Shown here piece after piece: positions 25,995 through 34,486 of a stretch of DNA of 64,000 nt (position 1 is its first letter; each line of letters opens with the position of its first letter). The stretch comes from an uncultured Syntrophobacterales bacterium. Its GTDB lineage: Bacteria; Desulfobacterota; Syntrophia; Syntrophales; UBA5619. The translations under genes were made by a program, and so were the position numbers. The stretch covers positions 1 to 64,000 of the forward strand of contig CAIYSL010000043.1 in assembly GCA_903928915.1 (NCBI GenBank), in the 5' to 3' direction. The notes under the pieces are model-generated. The model had not been told where the DNA came from. It made no database searches and saw only the letters and a program-made list of their open reading frames with translations.

Positions 25995-26999
25995 CTACTC
26001 CTTCTTCATGTTGCCGGCTTTGACGACCTTCTCCCATTTGACCGTCTCCGCCTCCATGAACCTGGCGAAACCGGCGGAGTCCAGCACGTCGATTTCGGAG
26101 CCCTGCTTTTCGAATGTCTGCTTCATATCGTCCGAGTTCATGACCGCCGCGATCTCCCTGTGCAGCCTGTCGACGATCTCCTTCGGCGTGCCGGCCGGTG
26201 CGTAGATGCCCCACCAGATGGCTGCTTCATACCCGGGCAGGCCGGATTCGGCAACGGTCGGCAGCTCGGGCATCAGGTTGGTCCGGCTGGCGGCCGCGTA
26301 CCCCAAGGCCTTGAGCTTCCCGCTCTTTATGTTCGGCATCGTCATCGTCAGTGTACCGGTCAGGATCTGCGAGTGGCCCCCCATCACGTCGATCATCGCC
26401 GGCCCGCCGCCTTTGAACTGCACGATCTTGAAATCGATCCCGGCCATCATCTTGAACAGTTCGCTGCTCATGTGCACGAAGCTGCCGACGCCGGCGGCCC
26501 CACAGACCAGTTTGCCGGGCTGCTTCTTGGCCAGGTCGATGAGTTCCCGCACCGAGTTGGCCGGAACGCCCGGATGGACGGCGAGGACCGCCGGCCCGCT
26601 GCCGATCTTGGCAACGGGGATGAAGGACTTCGCCGGATCGTACGGCACCTTGAACAGCAGGGGGTTGGTCGCGATTGCCGAGGAGGTAAACAGCAGCGTG
26701 TAGCCGTCGGGGTCGGATTTTGCGACCAATTCCGCGCCGATCGTGCCCCCGCCCCCGCCGCGGTTATCCGGGACGACCTGCTTGCCCAGGCGTTCGGAGA
26801 GCTTCGTGGCGATCAGGCGGCCGACGATGTCGGTGCTCCCGCCCGGGGCGAAGGAGATGATCAAGCGGATCGGTTTTGCGGGATAGGAGTCGGCCGCGAC
26901 GGCCGACAAGGGGATAAGCACGACGGAAAGGGCGAGCAGCAGTCCGGCGGCCGTCCACAGTCCTTCTCTGATGCTTGATACCAGTCTCGTGTTGCGCAT
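25995..26999 (-). CDS. Bug/TctC-family periplasmic carboxylate-binding receptor (3)
   Basis: 334 residues. The signal peptide has a twin-basic start and a long hydrophobic core ending near AVAAD (about 37). The Bug signature follows as YPAKPIRLIISFAPGGSTD. It has an unusual run of five glycines after NRGG, where most receptors have GAGG. The ATG at 26999 has AAGGAGGG upstream; the open frame to 27122 is leader. It is the first gene of the minus-strand run that ends at 16964, driven by the promoter at 27107-27135. Confidence 0.92.
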   Translation of the reverse strand: MRNTRLVSSIREGLWTAAGLLLALSVVLIPLSAVAADSYPAKPIRLIISFAPGGSTDIVGRLIATKLSERLGKQVVPDNRGGGGGTIGAELVAKSDPDGYTLLFTSSAIATNPLLFKVPYDPAKSFIPVAKIGSGPAVLAVHPGVPANSVRELIDLAKKQPGKLVCGAAGVGSFVHMSSELFKMMAGIDFKIVQFKGGGPAMIDVMGGHSQILTGTLTMTMPNIKSGKLKALGYAAASRTNLMPELPTVAESGLPGYEAAIWWGIYAPAGTPKEIVDRLHREIAAVMNSDDMKQTFEKQGSEIDVLDSAGFARFMEAETVKWEKVVKAGNMKKE

Positions 27000-27106
27000 T
27001 GGTTCCCTCCTTTGCGTGACCTGCTGGGTGGGGTATGGGGATGGGATTCTCCTCGGGTGTCTCCTCCGAATGCCGATGGGGCGAAGCGGTGACCGCGTGT
27101 GGGGTG

Positions 27107-27135
27107 AGGATAAGAAATGCACCCCCCCCTGTCAA
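27107..27135 (-). promoter_or_regulatory. Promoter for the 27-17 kb minus-strand operon
   Basis: On the minus strand: TTGACA (27130-27135), 17 bases including a run of eight G, then TATCCT (27107-27112), about 105 bases before the receptor gene start. The rest of the 27000-27337 gap holds the leader and, near 27265-27283, a GC hairpin without a T-run that may weakly end the amidohydrolase transcript. No gene is seen there. Confidence 0.7.
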
Positions 27136-27337
27136 GGGGATTTTGCCCGGCCCGCGCCGGCCGCTTCTCCTTCCGGACTTCCCCCCGTTGCTGCCCGCCT
27201 CGACGACCCTGTCGCCCGGGCTCGTTTGGGCTCGCCGCAGCGTGAACCCGCCCCCACGGCTGCGCCGCCTTCCGGGGAGGCGGGGTTTGTCCGTTCGCGC
27301 CCTCCCGCCGCCCCGCCCTCTCCGGCCAGGGAGGCCG

Positions 27338-28504
27338 TTACGGCTGGGGCTGCTCGGCGATCGGGACCAGGTCGGGGGCGATCGGCACGCCGGCCTTGAT
27401 CGTCAGATGGGGGCGCAGCAGGCGCGTGATGCTCAACAACTCCCCCGGCGAGTCCGGGAGGGACCAGCGTCCGGTCCGGATCTCCAGGATGGATACGTCG
27501 GCGGCCCTGCCGGGTTCGAGGGACCCGGCGCGGTCGCCGATACCGGCCGCCCGCGCCGGGTTGAGGGTCGTCATGGCGATCAGCTCCGCGAGGGGCAGCC
27601 CCAGGGCGAGAAATTTCGACAGGGTGACGGTGAGCCCGTAGGCGGGTCCCGCCACGGAAGACTTTGTGATGTCCGTGCTGAGCGTGGTGGGCGCCAATCC
27701 GTGCGCGAGCATTATCCGGCTGACGGCGTAGGAGAAGTTGTTGATGCCGTTGGCCACGTCGAGCACGACGCCGCGGTCGCGGGCGGCGACGAGCTCGGGG
27801 AGCGGTTTGCCGTCGTCTCCCAGGGCGCCGCCGAACTGGCCGGTGCAGAAATGGCTCAGGATGTCGCCCTGCTCCAACAGCGGGAGCATCTCCCGGGTGA
27901 GGCCCGGCGGCACTTCCCGGTTCCGGTCCCCGATGTGGACCATCAGCGGCAGGCCGAGACGCTTCGCCGTATCCTTGGCAGTCCTGACGACGGCGACCCC
28001 CGCGCGGGAGATCAGCTTTCCCACGAGCCGGATCTTGACCCCGCGGATCAGCTCCGGATACTGCTTGATCAGGGCCTCGGTCGCGGCGGTGTTGATCTCC
28101 TCGGCGCAGGCGAGTTCGGGCATCACCGCCAGGCCGAACGAGCCGATGTGGAGGAAGCAGTAGAGCGTCGTTCGCACGCCGGGGATCACGTACCGCGGAA
28201 AACCGGTGAAGAGCGCGCAGCCGGCGCTGCCGCCGTCCACCACCGTGGTCACCCCCTGGTTGACCCCGATGACGTCGGGGGGGGCCCCGTTGTTCAGGAA
28301 TCCGTCATAGGCATGGGTGTGCAGGTCGATCAGCCCCGGGGTGACGATCCTGCCGTCGGCAGCGATGACCCTCCCGGCCTCCCCCGGGGGGATGTCCGGC
28401 AGGAGGGCGACGATCTTGCCTCCGCTCACGGCCACGTCCCGGGGCCCGTCGATCCGCTGCGCCGGGTCGATCACCCGTCCGCCCTTGATCACCAGATCGT
28501 ACAT
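27338..28504 (-). CDS. Amidohydrolase/deacetylase-type metallohydrolase
   Basis: 388 residues of the amidohydrolase superfamily (dihydroorotase/D-aminoacylase-like; closest in feel to the EF_0837/AHA_3915 amidohydrolases). It has the HxH metal pair His62 and His64 (LHTHAYDG), the probable carbamylated lysine in GVKIRLVG, a third histidine in LMVHIGD and the late Asp in STDITKSS. A two-piece beta-sandwich surrounds the barrel (start MYDLVIKGGRVID). It should hydrolyse an amide or cyclic amide. It is the third gene after the Bug receptor and mandelate-racemase-like gene, so it may release the acid that feeds the pathway. Confidence 0.83.
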   Translation of the reverse strand: MYDLVIKGGRVIDPAQRIDGPRDVAVSGGKIVALLPDIPPGEAGRVIAADGRIVTPGLIDLHTHAYDGFLNNGAPPDVIGVNQGVTTVVDGGSAGCALFTGFPRYVIPGVRTTLYCFLHIGSFGLAVMPELACAEEINTAATEALIKQYPELIRGVKIRLVGKLISRAGVAVVRTAKDTAKRLGLPLMVHIGDRNREVPPGLTREMLPLLEQGDILSHFCTGQFGGALGDDGKPLPELVAARDRGVVLDVANGINNFSYAVSRIMLAHGLAPTTLSTDITKSSVAGPAYGLTVTLSKFLALGLPLAELIAMTTLNPARAAGIGDRAGSLEPGRAADVSILEIRTGRWSLPDSPGELLSITRLLRPHLTIKAGVPIAPDLVPIAEQPQP

Positions 28505-28535
28505 CTGTGCTCCTTTCCCTCTGCCGAGCGAAGAA

Positions 28536-29627
28536 TCACGCGACGCGCAAGCGGTCGATCACCTGCGGGTCGGGATCGATTCCGAGGCCCGGGCCCTGGG
28601 GGACCGCGATGCGCCCCCCCTGCGGGTCGATGGCTGCATGGTAGGGGGTGACGTCGAAATCGCAGTAGAAGCGCTCCACCGGCACCTCCCGCGGCAGTGT
28701 CGCGATCAGGTGGAGCGACGCCAGGAACCCGGGGCCGAAATAGGCGGAGTGCGGGACCACCTCGACGCCGAAGGATTCGGCCAGGGCGATCACGGCGAGC
28801 ATCTCGCCGATGCCGCCCACCTTGGTCACGCTCGGCTGCGCGTACGTGACGGCCCGGGCCTCGAACAGCGCCTTGAAATCGGCGGCCATGGCGTTCTCGC
28901 CGGCCGCGACGGCGATGCGGCCCCGCCTGCGGACGGCGGCCAATCCCGCGAAGTTTTCCGGCGGCCACACCGGCTCTTCGAGCCAGCGCAGGTCATACGG
29001 AGCCAGCGCCCGCGCCATGGCAACGGCCTGCTCGACCGTCCAGGGGCAGTTGCAGTCCACCATCAGCTCCGCGCCGGGGCCCGCGGCCTCCCGCGCCGCC
29101 TTGACCTGCGCCGGTTCGATCTCATGGACCTTGAGCGCGCGATAGCCGCGGGAGAGCGCCTCCGCGGCATGGTGCGCGACCGCCCGGGGGGCGCCGTAGC
29201 GCAGGAGGCTCGCGTAGGCGGGCAGGTCGCTCCGCGCGCTGCCGCCGAGCAGGCGGTACAGCGGCAGGCCGGCGAGCTTGCCGGCGATGTCCCACAGCGC
29301 GATGTCGATCGCCGAGAGGGCATACATTGCCGGGCCGTTGCGTCCCACGCCGTGGAGGTTCCGTTTCAGGTCGTTCGTGAGCGCGCCGATCGCCGTCGGG
29401 TCGCGGCCGATGCACTGCGGCCCCACCAGGGTATCGATGGCCGCGCGCGTCGCGGGCCAGATCCGGTGGCCGAAGCCCTCGCCCCAGCCGCTGACCCCGG
29501 CGTCGGTGTCGACGCGGACCAGGAGGGTGTCGATGCTGGTCCGCGCCGTTCCCCCCAGCAGCGGCGCATACCCGCCACTCTTCAGCGGCATGGTGACGAC
29601 GATGGTCTCGACTGCGGTGATCTTCAT
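28536..29627 (-). CDS. Mandelate racemase/muconate lactonizing enzyme family protein (KxH type)
   Basis: 363 residues, the third enolase-superfamily enzyme in the window and similar in layout to the one at 11345. Its barrel shows LKVHE (KxH), metal-binding VDCN, LEEPVW and AGENA, and the opposite catalytic histidine in VVPHSAY. That pattern fits acid-sugar dehydratases or racemases of the mandelate racemase subgroup. It lies between a Bug receptor and an amidohydrolase. Both this cluster and the one at 11345 sit beside the duplicated IclR-type operator, so the two paralogs may belong to one regulon. Confidence 0.87.
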   Translation of the reverse strand: MKITAVETIVVTMPLKSGGYAPLLGGTARTSIDTLLVRVDTDAGVSGWGEGFGHRIWPATRAAIDTLVGPQCIGRDPTAIGALTNDLKRNLHGVGRNGPAMYALSAIDIALWDIAGKLAGLPLYRLLGGSARSDLPAYASLLRYGAPRAVAHHAAEALSRGYRALKVHEIEPAQVKAAREAAGPGAELMVDCNCPWTVEQAVAMARALAPYDLRWLEEPVWPPENFAGLAAVRRRGRIAVAAGENAMAADFKALFEARAVTYAQPSVTKVGGIGEMLAVIALAESFGVEVVPHSAYFGPGFLASLHLIATLPREVPVERFYCDFDVTPYHAAIDPQGGRIAVPQGPGLGIDPDPQVIDRLRVA

Positions 29628-29782
29628 TGCCGGTTCTCCTTACCCCGCCCGGCGGTTCAGGGGACGGTGCGCGGTGTTCCGAATTCCGGGGCGGCGCCCC
29701 TTCCCGGCCCGGCGGGCGGCCGAGCGGAGCGGCGGAAAAAGACGGCCGGAGCGGGCGGGAACCCGATCCGGCCGGCAGGACG

Positions 29783-30772
29783 TTACTTCTTGATGCCCAG
29801 CTCCTTGACGACTTCCGTGTACTCCTCGTACTCCCGTTTGATCAGCTTCCCGAACTCTTCGGGTCCCAGATATTTCATCGGCAGGCCCATCTTCTCCATC
29901 TGCTGGATGTACTCGGGGTCGGCGGCGGCCTTCTTGAAGGCGTCGGCGAGCTTGGCGATGACCTCCTTGGGGGTTGCCTTGGGGGCGGCGAAGCCGCGGT
30001 TCGAGTTGATCACCAGGTCGATCCCCGCCTCCTTGAAGGTGGGGACGTTCGGCAGCTCCTTCATCCGCTCATCCGTTGCCGCGGCGATGATCTTGACCTT
30101 CCCGTCCTTGAGCATCCCCTTCACCTCGCCGTAGGTCTGGGTTACCGAGTCGATGTGGCCGCCCAGGAAGGCCGCCTTGGACTCTCCGGCCCCGCCGAAC
30201 CCCACGTGCTTGGCCTTGATAGCGGCCGCCTTGTTCAGGAACAGCAGGGCGAGGTGGCCCGACGTCCCGGCGCCCGAGGTGCCGATGGTCAGCTTCTCCG
30301 GGTTGTCCTTGGCGTACTTGATGTACTCCGCGGTGGTGTTGAACCGCTTGTCGTCCGCCCGGACGACGAACAGACGGGGGTCGGAGACCACCAGGCAGAT
30401 CGGCGCCACGTCGCTGACGGGGTGGTAGGAGGCCTTCCGCATGGTGGTGAGGATGACCGATGCCGAGTTGAACCCGGCGAGGGTGTAGCCGTCGGGCCGC
30501 GAGCGGACCATCTGCGATACCCCGACTTCGCTCCCGCCGCCGTCGACGTTCTGGATGACGAAGGGCCTGCCGAGGAACTTTTCCGCTGCCTTGGTCGCGA
30601 TGCGCGTGCCGATGTCGGTGCCGCCGCCCGCGGCGAAGGGGACGATCAGCGTGACCGGTTTCGCCGGATAATCCCTTGCCGCTCCCCAGGCCGTTCCCGT
30701 TCCCATAAACGACGCAACGGCCAGGAGCGCAACGAGCGATTTCATCATGCCCACGAGATATCTCTTCTGCAT
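29783..30772 (-). CDS. Bug/TctC-family periplasmic carboxylate-binding receptor (4)
   Basis: 329 residues. Signal peptide about 1-30, ending TAWGAA. The mature part starts YPAKPVTLIVPFAAGGGTD, and DGGGSEVGVS replaces the more usual GAGG loop. The C terminus has ILGPEEFGKLI-like sequence typical of Bug proteins. The ATG at 30772 follows an AGGAGG site. It is the first gene of a three-gene minus-strand unit, separated by about 340 bases from its likely promoter at 31111-31140. Confidence 0.92.
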   Translation of the reverse strand: MQKRYLVGMMKSLVALLAVASFMGTGTAWGAARDYPAKPVTLIVPFAAGGGTDIGTRIATKAAEKFLGRPFVIQNVDGGGSEVGVSQMVRSRPDGYTLAGFNSASVILTTMRKASYHPVSDVAPICLVVSDPRLFVVRADDKRFNTTAEYIKYAKDNPEKLTIGTSGAGTSGHLALLFLNKAAAIKAKHVGFGGAGESKAAFLGGHIDSVTQTYGEVKGMLKDGKVKIIAAATDERMKELPNVPTFKEAGIDLVINSNRGFAAPKATPKEVIAKLADAFKKAAADPEYIQQMEKMGLPMKYLGPEEFGKLIKREYEEYTEVVKELGIKK

Positions 30773-31078
30773 TCGACCTTACCTCCTCCTCCGTAGTGGT
30801 ATGCGACAGAACGAATTCGTGATCGCGGTCACCCCGTTACCCCCTCCGGCGCGGTATCGGTGCCGGCACAGCGTACGACGGCACGCCTGCGTTCGGGGCG
30901 GTGCCAGAGGGGGCGCGGGGCGCCGACCGGTGCGGGTGCGGCGTGCGGTGCCCGTGCGCGCGAAGGTTTTCCGGTGCTGACGGTGGATGAAGGCTCACGT
31001 GTTGAAGGCCCCGAAGGTGTCGGTTGGTTGGTTGACCAAGGCCCTGCCCGGTGCACGCAGGCCGCGGCGCGGACGAAC

Positions 31079-31140
31079 GGTTCACTGTATGGAACATAAT
31101 TTTGCACCGTAGATTAGAACAAGGCCGCGTTCGTTGTCAA
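31079..31140 (-). promoter_or_regulatory. Minus-strand promoter and IclR-type operator, near-copy of the iclR control region
   Basis: On the minus strand: TTGACA (31135-31140), 18 bases, TAATCT (31111-31116), then an imperfect palindrome TGCAAAATTATGTTCCA (about 31089-31105) in which 12 of 17 positions are symmetric. The plus strand starts GGTTCACTGTATG, exactly as at 11138, and the resemblance continues through the -35 box and the flanking CCC. This marks a second target of the regulator encoded at 10316, or of a close relative. Confidence 0.65.
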
Positions 31141-31260
31141 GGGAATTTTCCCCGCGCCGCCGGAAGGGGCGGGCGACGGGTCAGCATAGCGGAACGCGTC
31201 CCGGGCGTTTCAGCCCGTGGACGGCGGAGCGGGCGGCTTTCCGGGCCATTCCGAAAGAAC

Positions 31261-31288
31261 TTGACAGCCGCAGGGCGGACTGTTACGA
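31261..31288 (+). promoter_or_regulatory. Possible plus-strand promoter for the cupin/HMGL operon
   Basis: TTGACA (31261-31266), 16 bases, TTACGA (31283-31288), about 120 bases before the first cupin gene. The -35 is perfect and the -10 moderate. Confidence 0.45.
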
Positions 31289-31407
31289 GCGGAAGACGGC
31301 GGCGATCACCGAGCGCGACCTCTTGATCGACCTGCTCGGCAGGCACGGAGGCGGAGGCCAGGCAGGCCATGAAGGCGCATATTCTGAAGAACGCAAGGAG
31401 GATGCAG

Positions 31408-31812
31408 ATGGAGAAGTTGATCTTGGATGTGGTGGCCAGAAGCGCGTCGGAACTGATCAAACACACCCATGGTCCGGGGACGCGGTACGTCTTTTCGGAT
31501 CACAACAACAATCCCGACGGCAACATCTACGTCATCATGCGCACGGTGGAGAACGTGGACAATCCGGAGATGCACATCGAGGCGCACACCCATGAATTCG
31601 AGAGCCTGTTCATCTTCAAAGGGAGCAACCCGGACTTTTCGGGGCTCACCGTGGAGGTCCTCTTGGGCGATGCCTGGCATCTGGTCGAATCGCCCAAGAC
31701 CATCCGCATCCCCGCGGGGTTGAGCCACAACTACCGGTTCATCAAGGGTTCGGGGGAGTACTGGAACATCGTCCTCACCCCGGGGGCGAACTACAACAAG
31801 ACGGTGAAGTAG
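31408..31812 (+). CDS. Small cupin-fold protein (paralog A)
   Basis: A 134-residue single-domain protein. A cupin metal site is visible: His60, His62 and Glu66 (AHTHEFESLF), with His107 in IPAGLSHNYR. His56 is also conserved in the paralog. The start is the ATG at 31408, six bases after AAGGAGG; earlier in-frame ATGs are worse placed. It is about two-thirds identical by eye to the gene at 34020. Both lie in one operon with HMG-CoA-lyase-like and CoA-transferase genes. It could be an isomerase, lyase or metal-dependent binding protein. The precise family is not recognised. Confidence 0.75.
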   Translation: MEKLILDVVARSASELIKHTHGPGTRYVFSDHNNNPDGNIYVIMRTVENVDNPEMHIEAHTHEFESLFIFKGSNPDFSGLTVEVLLGDAWHLVESPKTIRIPAGLSHNYRFIKGSGEYWNIVLTPGANYNKTVK

Positions 31813-31843
31813 CGGACGCCCGCGCGGCGCCGGGGAGGAAGGC

Positions 31844-32770
31844 ATGGCGGAAGATCCGGGGAAGAACGCAGTGCTGTTCGAGGACGAGGTGCTCCGCGAC
31901 GGATTGCAGATGGAAGCACGGCTGTTTTCCTTCGCCGAGAAGGTGAAGATCTTTCAGCTGCTCGCCGCGGCGCAGGTGAAGCGGGTGCAGATCGGCTCCT
32001 TCGTCCACCCGAAGCTCGTCCCGCAGATGGCCGACACCGACGCCCTGGTCCGCCGGCTGGCCGGTACGCCGGGCATCGCGCTGAGCGGCCTGATCCTGAA
32101 CGACAAGGGGCTGGAGCGGGCCCTGGCCTGCGGGCTCGGCCATCTGAGCATGTCGGTCTCCGTGAGCGACACCCACAGCCGGAAGAACGCCAACCGCCCC
32201 GCGCAGGAGGCGCTCGCGGCGATGACGCTCTTGATCGCCGAGGCAAAACGGGCCGGGGTCCAGGTACGGGCCGGGATCCAGTGCGCCTTCGGCTGCGTGT
32301 ACGAAGGGGCAATCCCCCCTGCCGCGGTGTTCGCCGCGGCGGAGGAGATGGTCCGCGCCGGGGCCGACGAGATCAACCTCGCCGACACCACCGGGATGGG
32401 AAACCCCCGCCAGGTCCGTTTGCTCCTGGAGGAGATGGGGAGGCGCTTCCCCGGGATCGACCTTTCGCTCCACCTCCACGATACCCGCGGGTTGGGGCTG
32501 GCGAACATGTTCGCCGGGTACGAACAGGGGGTGCGGATCTTCGACGTCTGCGCCGGGGGGCTCGGCGGGTGTCCCTTCGTCAAGGGGGCCGCGGGAAACG
32601 TCCCGACCGAGGATGCGGTCAACATGTTCGCAGCGATGGGGGTCGAGACGGGCGTCGACCTCCGGGGGCTGGTCCGTGTCGTCGACGAGCTGGAGGCCCT
32701 GCTGGGCCGGCCGCTTCCGGGGCGGATGACGCGGGTGCTGAAGGCGCAGCCGCCCTGCGGCGCGGCCTGA
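31844..32770 (+). CDS. Hydroxymethylglutaryl-CoA lyase-like enzyme
   Basis: 308 residues of the HMG-CoA lyase branch of DRE-TIM enzymes. The N-terminal motif is DEVLRDGLQ (14-22; Arg18, Asp19). The metal histidines His210 and His212 sit in LHLHDTRGLGLAN, and the signature loop GLGGCPFVKGAAGN carries the catalytic cysteine Cys243. These are the diagnostic residues of true HMG-CoA lyases, which also include citramalyl-CoA- and hydroxyglutaryl-CoA-type lyases. It probably cleaves a branched hydroxyacyl-CoA to acetyl-CoA plus a keto acid. The next gene codes for a class III CoA-transferase that could supply the thioester. Confidence 0.9.
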   Translation: MAEDPGKNAVLFEDEVLRDGLQMEARLFSFAEKVKIFQLLAAAQVKRVQIGSFVHPKLVPQMADTDALVRRLAGTPGIALSGLILNDKGLERALACGLGHLSMSVSVSDTHSRKNANRPAQEALAAMTLLIAEAKRAGVQVRAGIQCAFGCVYEGAIPPAAVFAAAEEMVRAGADEINLADTTGMGNPRQVRLLLEEMGRRFPGIDLSLHLHDTRGLGLANMFAGYEQGVRIFDVCAGGLGGCPFVKGAAGNVPTEDAVNMFAAMGVETGVDLRGLVRVVDELEALLGRPLPGRMTRVLKAQPPCGAA

Positions 32771-32802
32771 GGCGCCCGAACCGGACGAACGGGGGGGGAA
32801 AG

Positions 32803-34020
32803 ATGACGATGAACGGAGAGAAGCGGGCGCTGCCGCTGAGCGGAATCAGGGTCCTGGAGCTGTCGCTGGCGGTGATGGGGCCGACCTGCGGGCTCTTGCT
32901 GGCGGACATGGGGGCGGAGGTGATCCGGGTGGAGCGGGCCCCCGACGGGGACGAGACCCGCCGGTTGAAGGGGTTCGGGACCGGGTTTTTCCCCTTCCTG
33001 AACCGGAACAAGAAGAGCATCGCCATCGACCTGAAAGCGGAGCGGGGCAGGGAGGTCCTGGAGAAGCTGATCCGTTCGGCCGACGTCCTCGTGGAGAATT
33101 TCGCCCCCGGCACGATCGAGCGGCTGGGGTTCGGGTACGACCGGATGGCGGCCCTGAACCCGCGGCTGATCTACTGCGCCCTGAAGGGGTTCATGCCCGG
33201 GCCGTACGAAAAACGGCCGGCCCTGGACGAGGTGGTGCAGATGATGTCGGGGCTCGCCTACATGACCGGGCCCCTGGGACAGCCGCTTAGGGCCGGGGCT
33301 TCCGTGGTGGACATCCTGGGCGGCACCTACGGGGTGATCGCGATCCTGGCCGCCCTCCACGAGCGGGAGCGGACCGGGAAGGGGCAGGCGGTGATCGCCA
33401 CCCTGTTCGAAGCGGCGGCCTTTCTGATGGGCCAGCATATGGCGGTTTCCGCGCTCACGGGAAAACCCTCCCCGCCGATGCCCAACCGGCAGAGCGCCTG
33501 GTCGATCTACGACAAGTTCGAGACCCGGGAGGGGGACCTGGTGTTCGTGGGGATCACCAGCGACCGCCACTGGAAGCGGTTCTGCGAGACCTTCGGGCTC
33601 GTCGAGCTGGGGGCCGACCAGCGGCTGGCGGGGAATAACGAACGGGTCAGCCAGCGGTCATGGCTGATCCCGCGGATCCAGGAACACTTCAAGACCCTGA
33701 CCAAGACCGAACTGTTCCGGCTGTGCGAAGAGGCGGGGATCCCTTTTTCCCCGATCGCCAAGCCGGAGGAGCTGTTGGACGATCCGCAGCTCAACGAGGG
33801 GGGAGGCCTCCTGGAGACGACCCTGCCGGGGGGCGTCCGGACCAAGCTGCCCCGCATCCCGCTGCGCATCGGGACGTACGATTTCGGGCTCCGGAACGAT
33901 CCTCCCGAGGTGGGGCAGGACGGCCGCGAGCTCTTGGCGTCGCTCGGCCTGTCGGACGGGGAGATCGACCGTCTGCGGCAGGACGGGATCGTTGTCGCGC
34001 CGGCGGCGAAGGAGGGGTGA
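32803..34020 (+). CDS. Class III (CaiB/BaiF-type) CoA-transferase
   Basis: 405 residues. The N-terminal half starts GIRVLELSLAVMGPTCGLLLADMGAEVIRVE-like (each part standard for the family). NKKSIAIDLK follows, and the catalytic aspartate is Asp142 in PALDEVVQMMSG. The C-terminal part has the usual small domain (about 200-330) and returns to the interlocked fold. It would move CoA from a donor such as succinyl- or acetyl-CoA to the imported acid. The stop overlaps the second cupin start (TGATG). The ATG at 32803 is weakly preceded by a G-rich site; the ATG at 32809 is an alternative. Confidence 0.9.
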   Translation: MTMNGEKRALPLSGIRVLELSLAVMGPTCGLLLADMGAEVIRVERAPDGDETRRLKGFGTGFFPFLNRNKKSIAIDLKAERGREVLEKLIRSADVLVENFAPGTIERLGFGYDRMAALNPRLIYCALKGFMPGPYEKRPALDEVVQMMSGLAYMTGPLGQPLRAGASVVDILGGTYGVIAILAALHERERTGKGQAVIATLFEAAAFLMGQHMAVSALTGKPSPPMPNRQSAWSIYDKFETREGDLVFVGITSDRHWKRFCETFGLVELGADQRLAGNNERVSQRSWLIPRIQEHFKTLTKTELFRLCEEAGIPFSPIAKPEELLDDPQLNEGGGLLETTLPGGVRTKLPRIPLRIGTYDFGLRNDPPEVGQDGRELLASLGLSDGEIDRLRQDGIVVAPAAKEG

Positions 34021-34424
34021 TGGAAGAGCTGATCCTGGCCGTGGAGGCCCGCAGCGCCGAGGAGATCACCAAGCACGGCAAAGGTCCGGGGACGCGCTGG
34101 GTCTTCTCGGACAACCGGAACAACCCGGGCGGCAACATCTACGTGGCGGCGCGCGGGGTCGACAATGTCGATCGCCCGGAGACGCACGTGGAGGCGCACC
34201 GGCACGCATTCGAGAGCCTGTTCCTGTTCAAAGGGGACGGCCCGGACCTGACCGGACTCGTGGCGGAGGTCCAGCTGGACGACCGGTGGGAGCGGATCGA
34301 GTCCCCCCGGGCGGTGCGGATCCCCGCCGGGATGAGCCACAGCTACCGGTTCGTCAGCGGCTCCGGGGAGATGTGGAACATCGTCCTGACCCCCGGCGCG
34401 GATTACAACAAGACCGCCCGCTAG
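34020..34424 (+). CDS. Small cupin-fold protein (paralog B)
   Basis: 134 residues, the same length as the gene at 31408 and colinear with it without a gap. About 89 of 134 residues match by eye. The cupin ligands His60, His62, Glu66 and His107 are kept, as are the TRWVFSD and IVLTPGADYN blocks. It is translationally coupled to the CoA-transferase gene by a TGATG overlap. Retention of two copies in one operon suggests a hetero-oligomer or two substrates rather than a recent duplication, as a third of the positions differ. The function is unknown. Confidence 0.75.
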   Translation: MEELILAVEARSAEEITKHGKGPGTRWVFSDNRNNPGGNIYVAARGVDNVDRPETHVEAHRHAFESLFLFKGDGPDLTGLVAEVQLDDRWERIESPRAVRIPAGMSHSYRFVSGSGEMWNIVLTPGADYNKTAR

Positions 34425-34486
34425 GCACGGGTGACACGGCGGGGCTCGCGGGCGAAGCCCCGGCCACAGAAAAAGGAGGAAGGGAA

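Larger units (their letters stand above)
30773..31407. other. Intergenic region between divergent operons
   Basis: 635 bases without a convincing gene; the small open frames here have no family features or ribosome sites. It holds the minus-strand promoter/operator at 31079-31140, a GC-rich leader of about 300 bases before the Bug gene, and a plus-strand promoter candidate at 31261-31288. Confidence 0.6.

Noticed and set aside
27265-27283. Hairpin after the amidohydrolase gene
   Set aside because: The stem is only six base pairs and lacks a T-run, so it is not listed as a terminator.
30829-31107. Small open frames in the intergenic gap left of the cupin operon
   Set aside because: No ribosome site, no domain, and they overlap the promoter/operator block.
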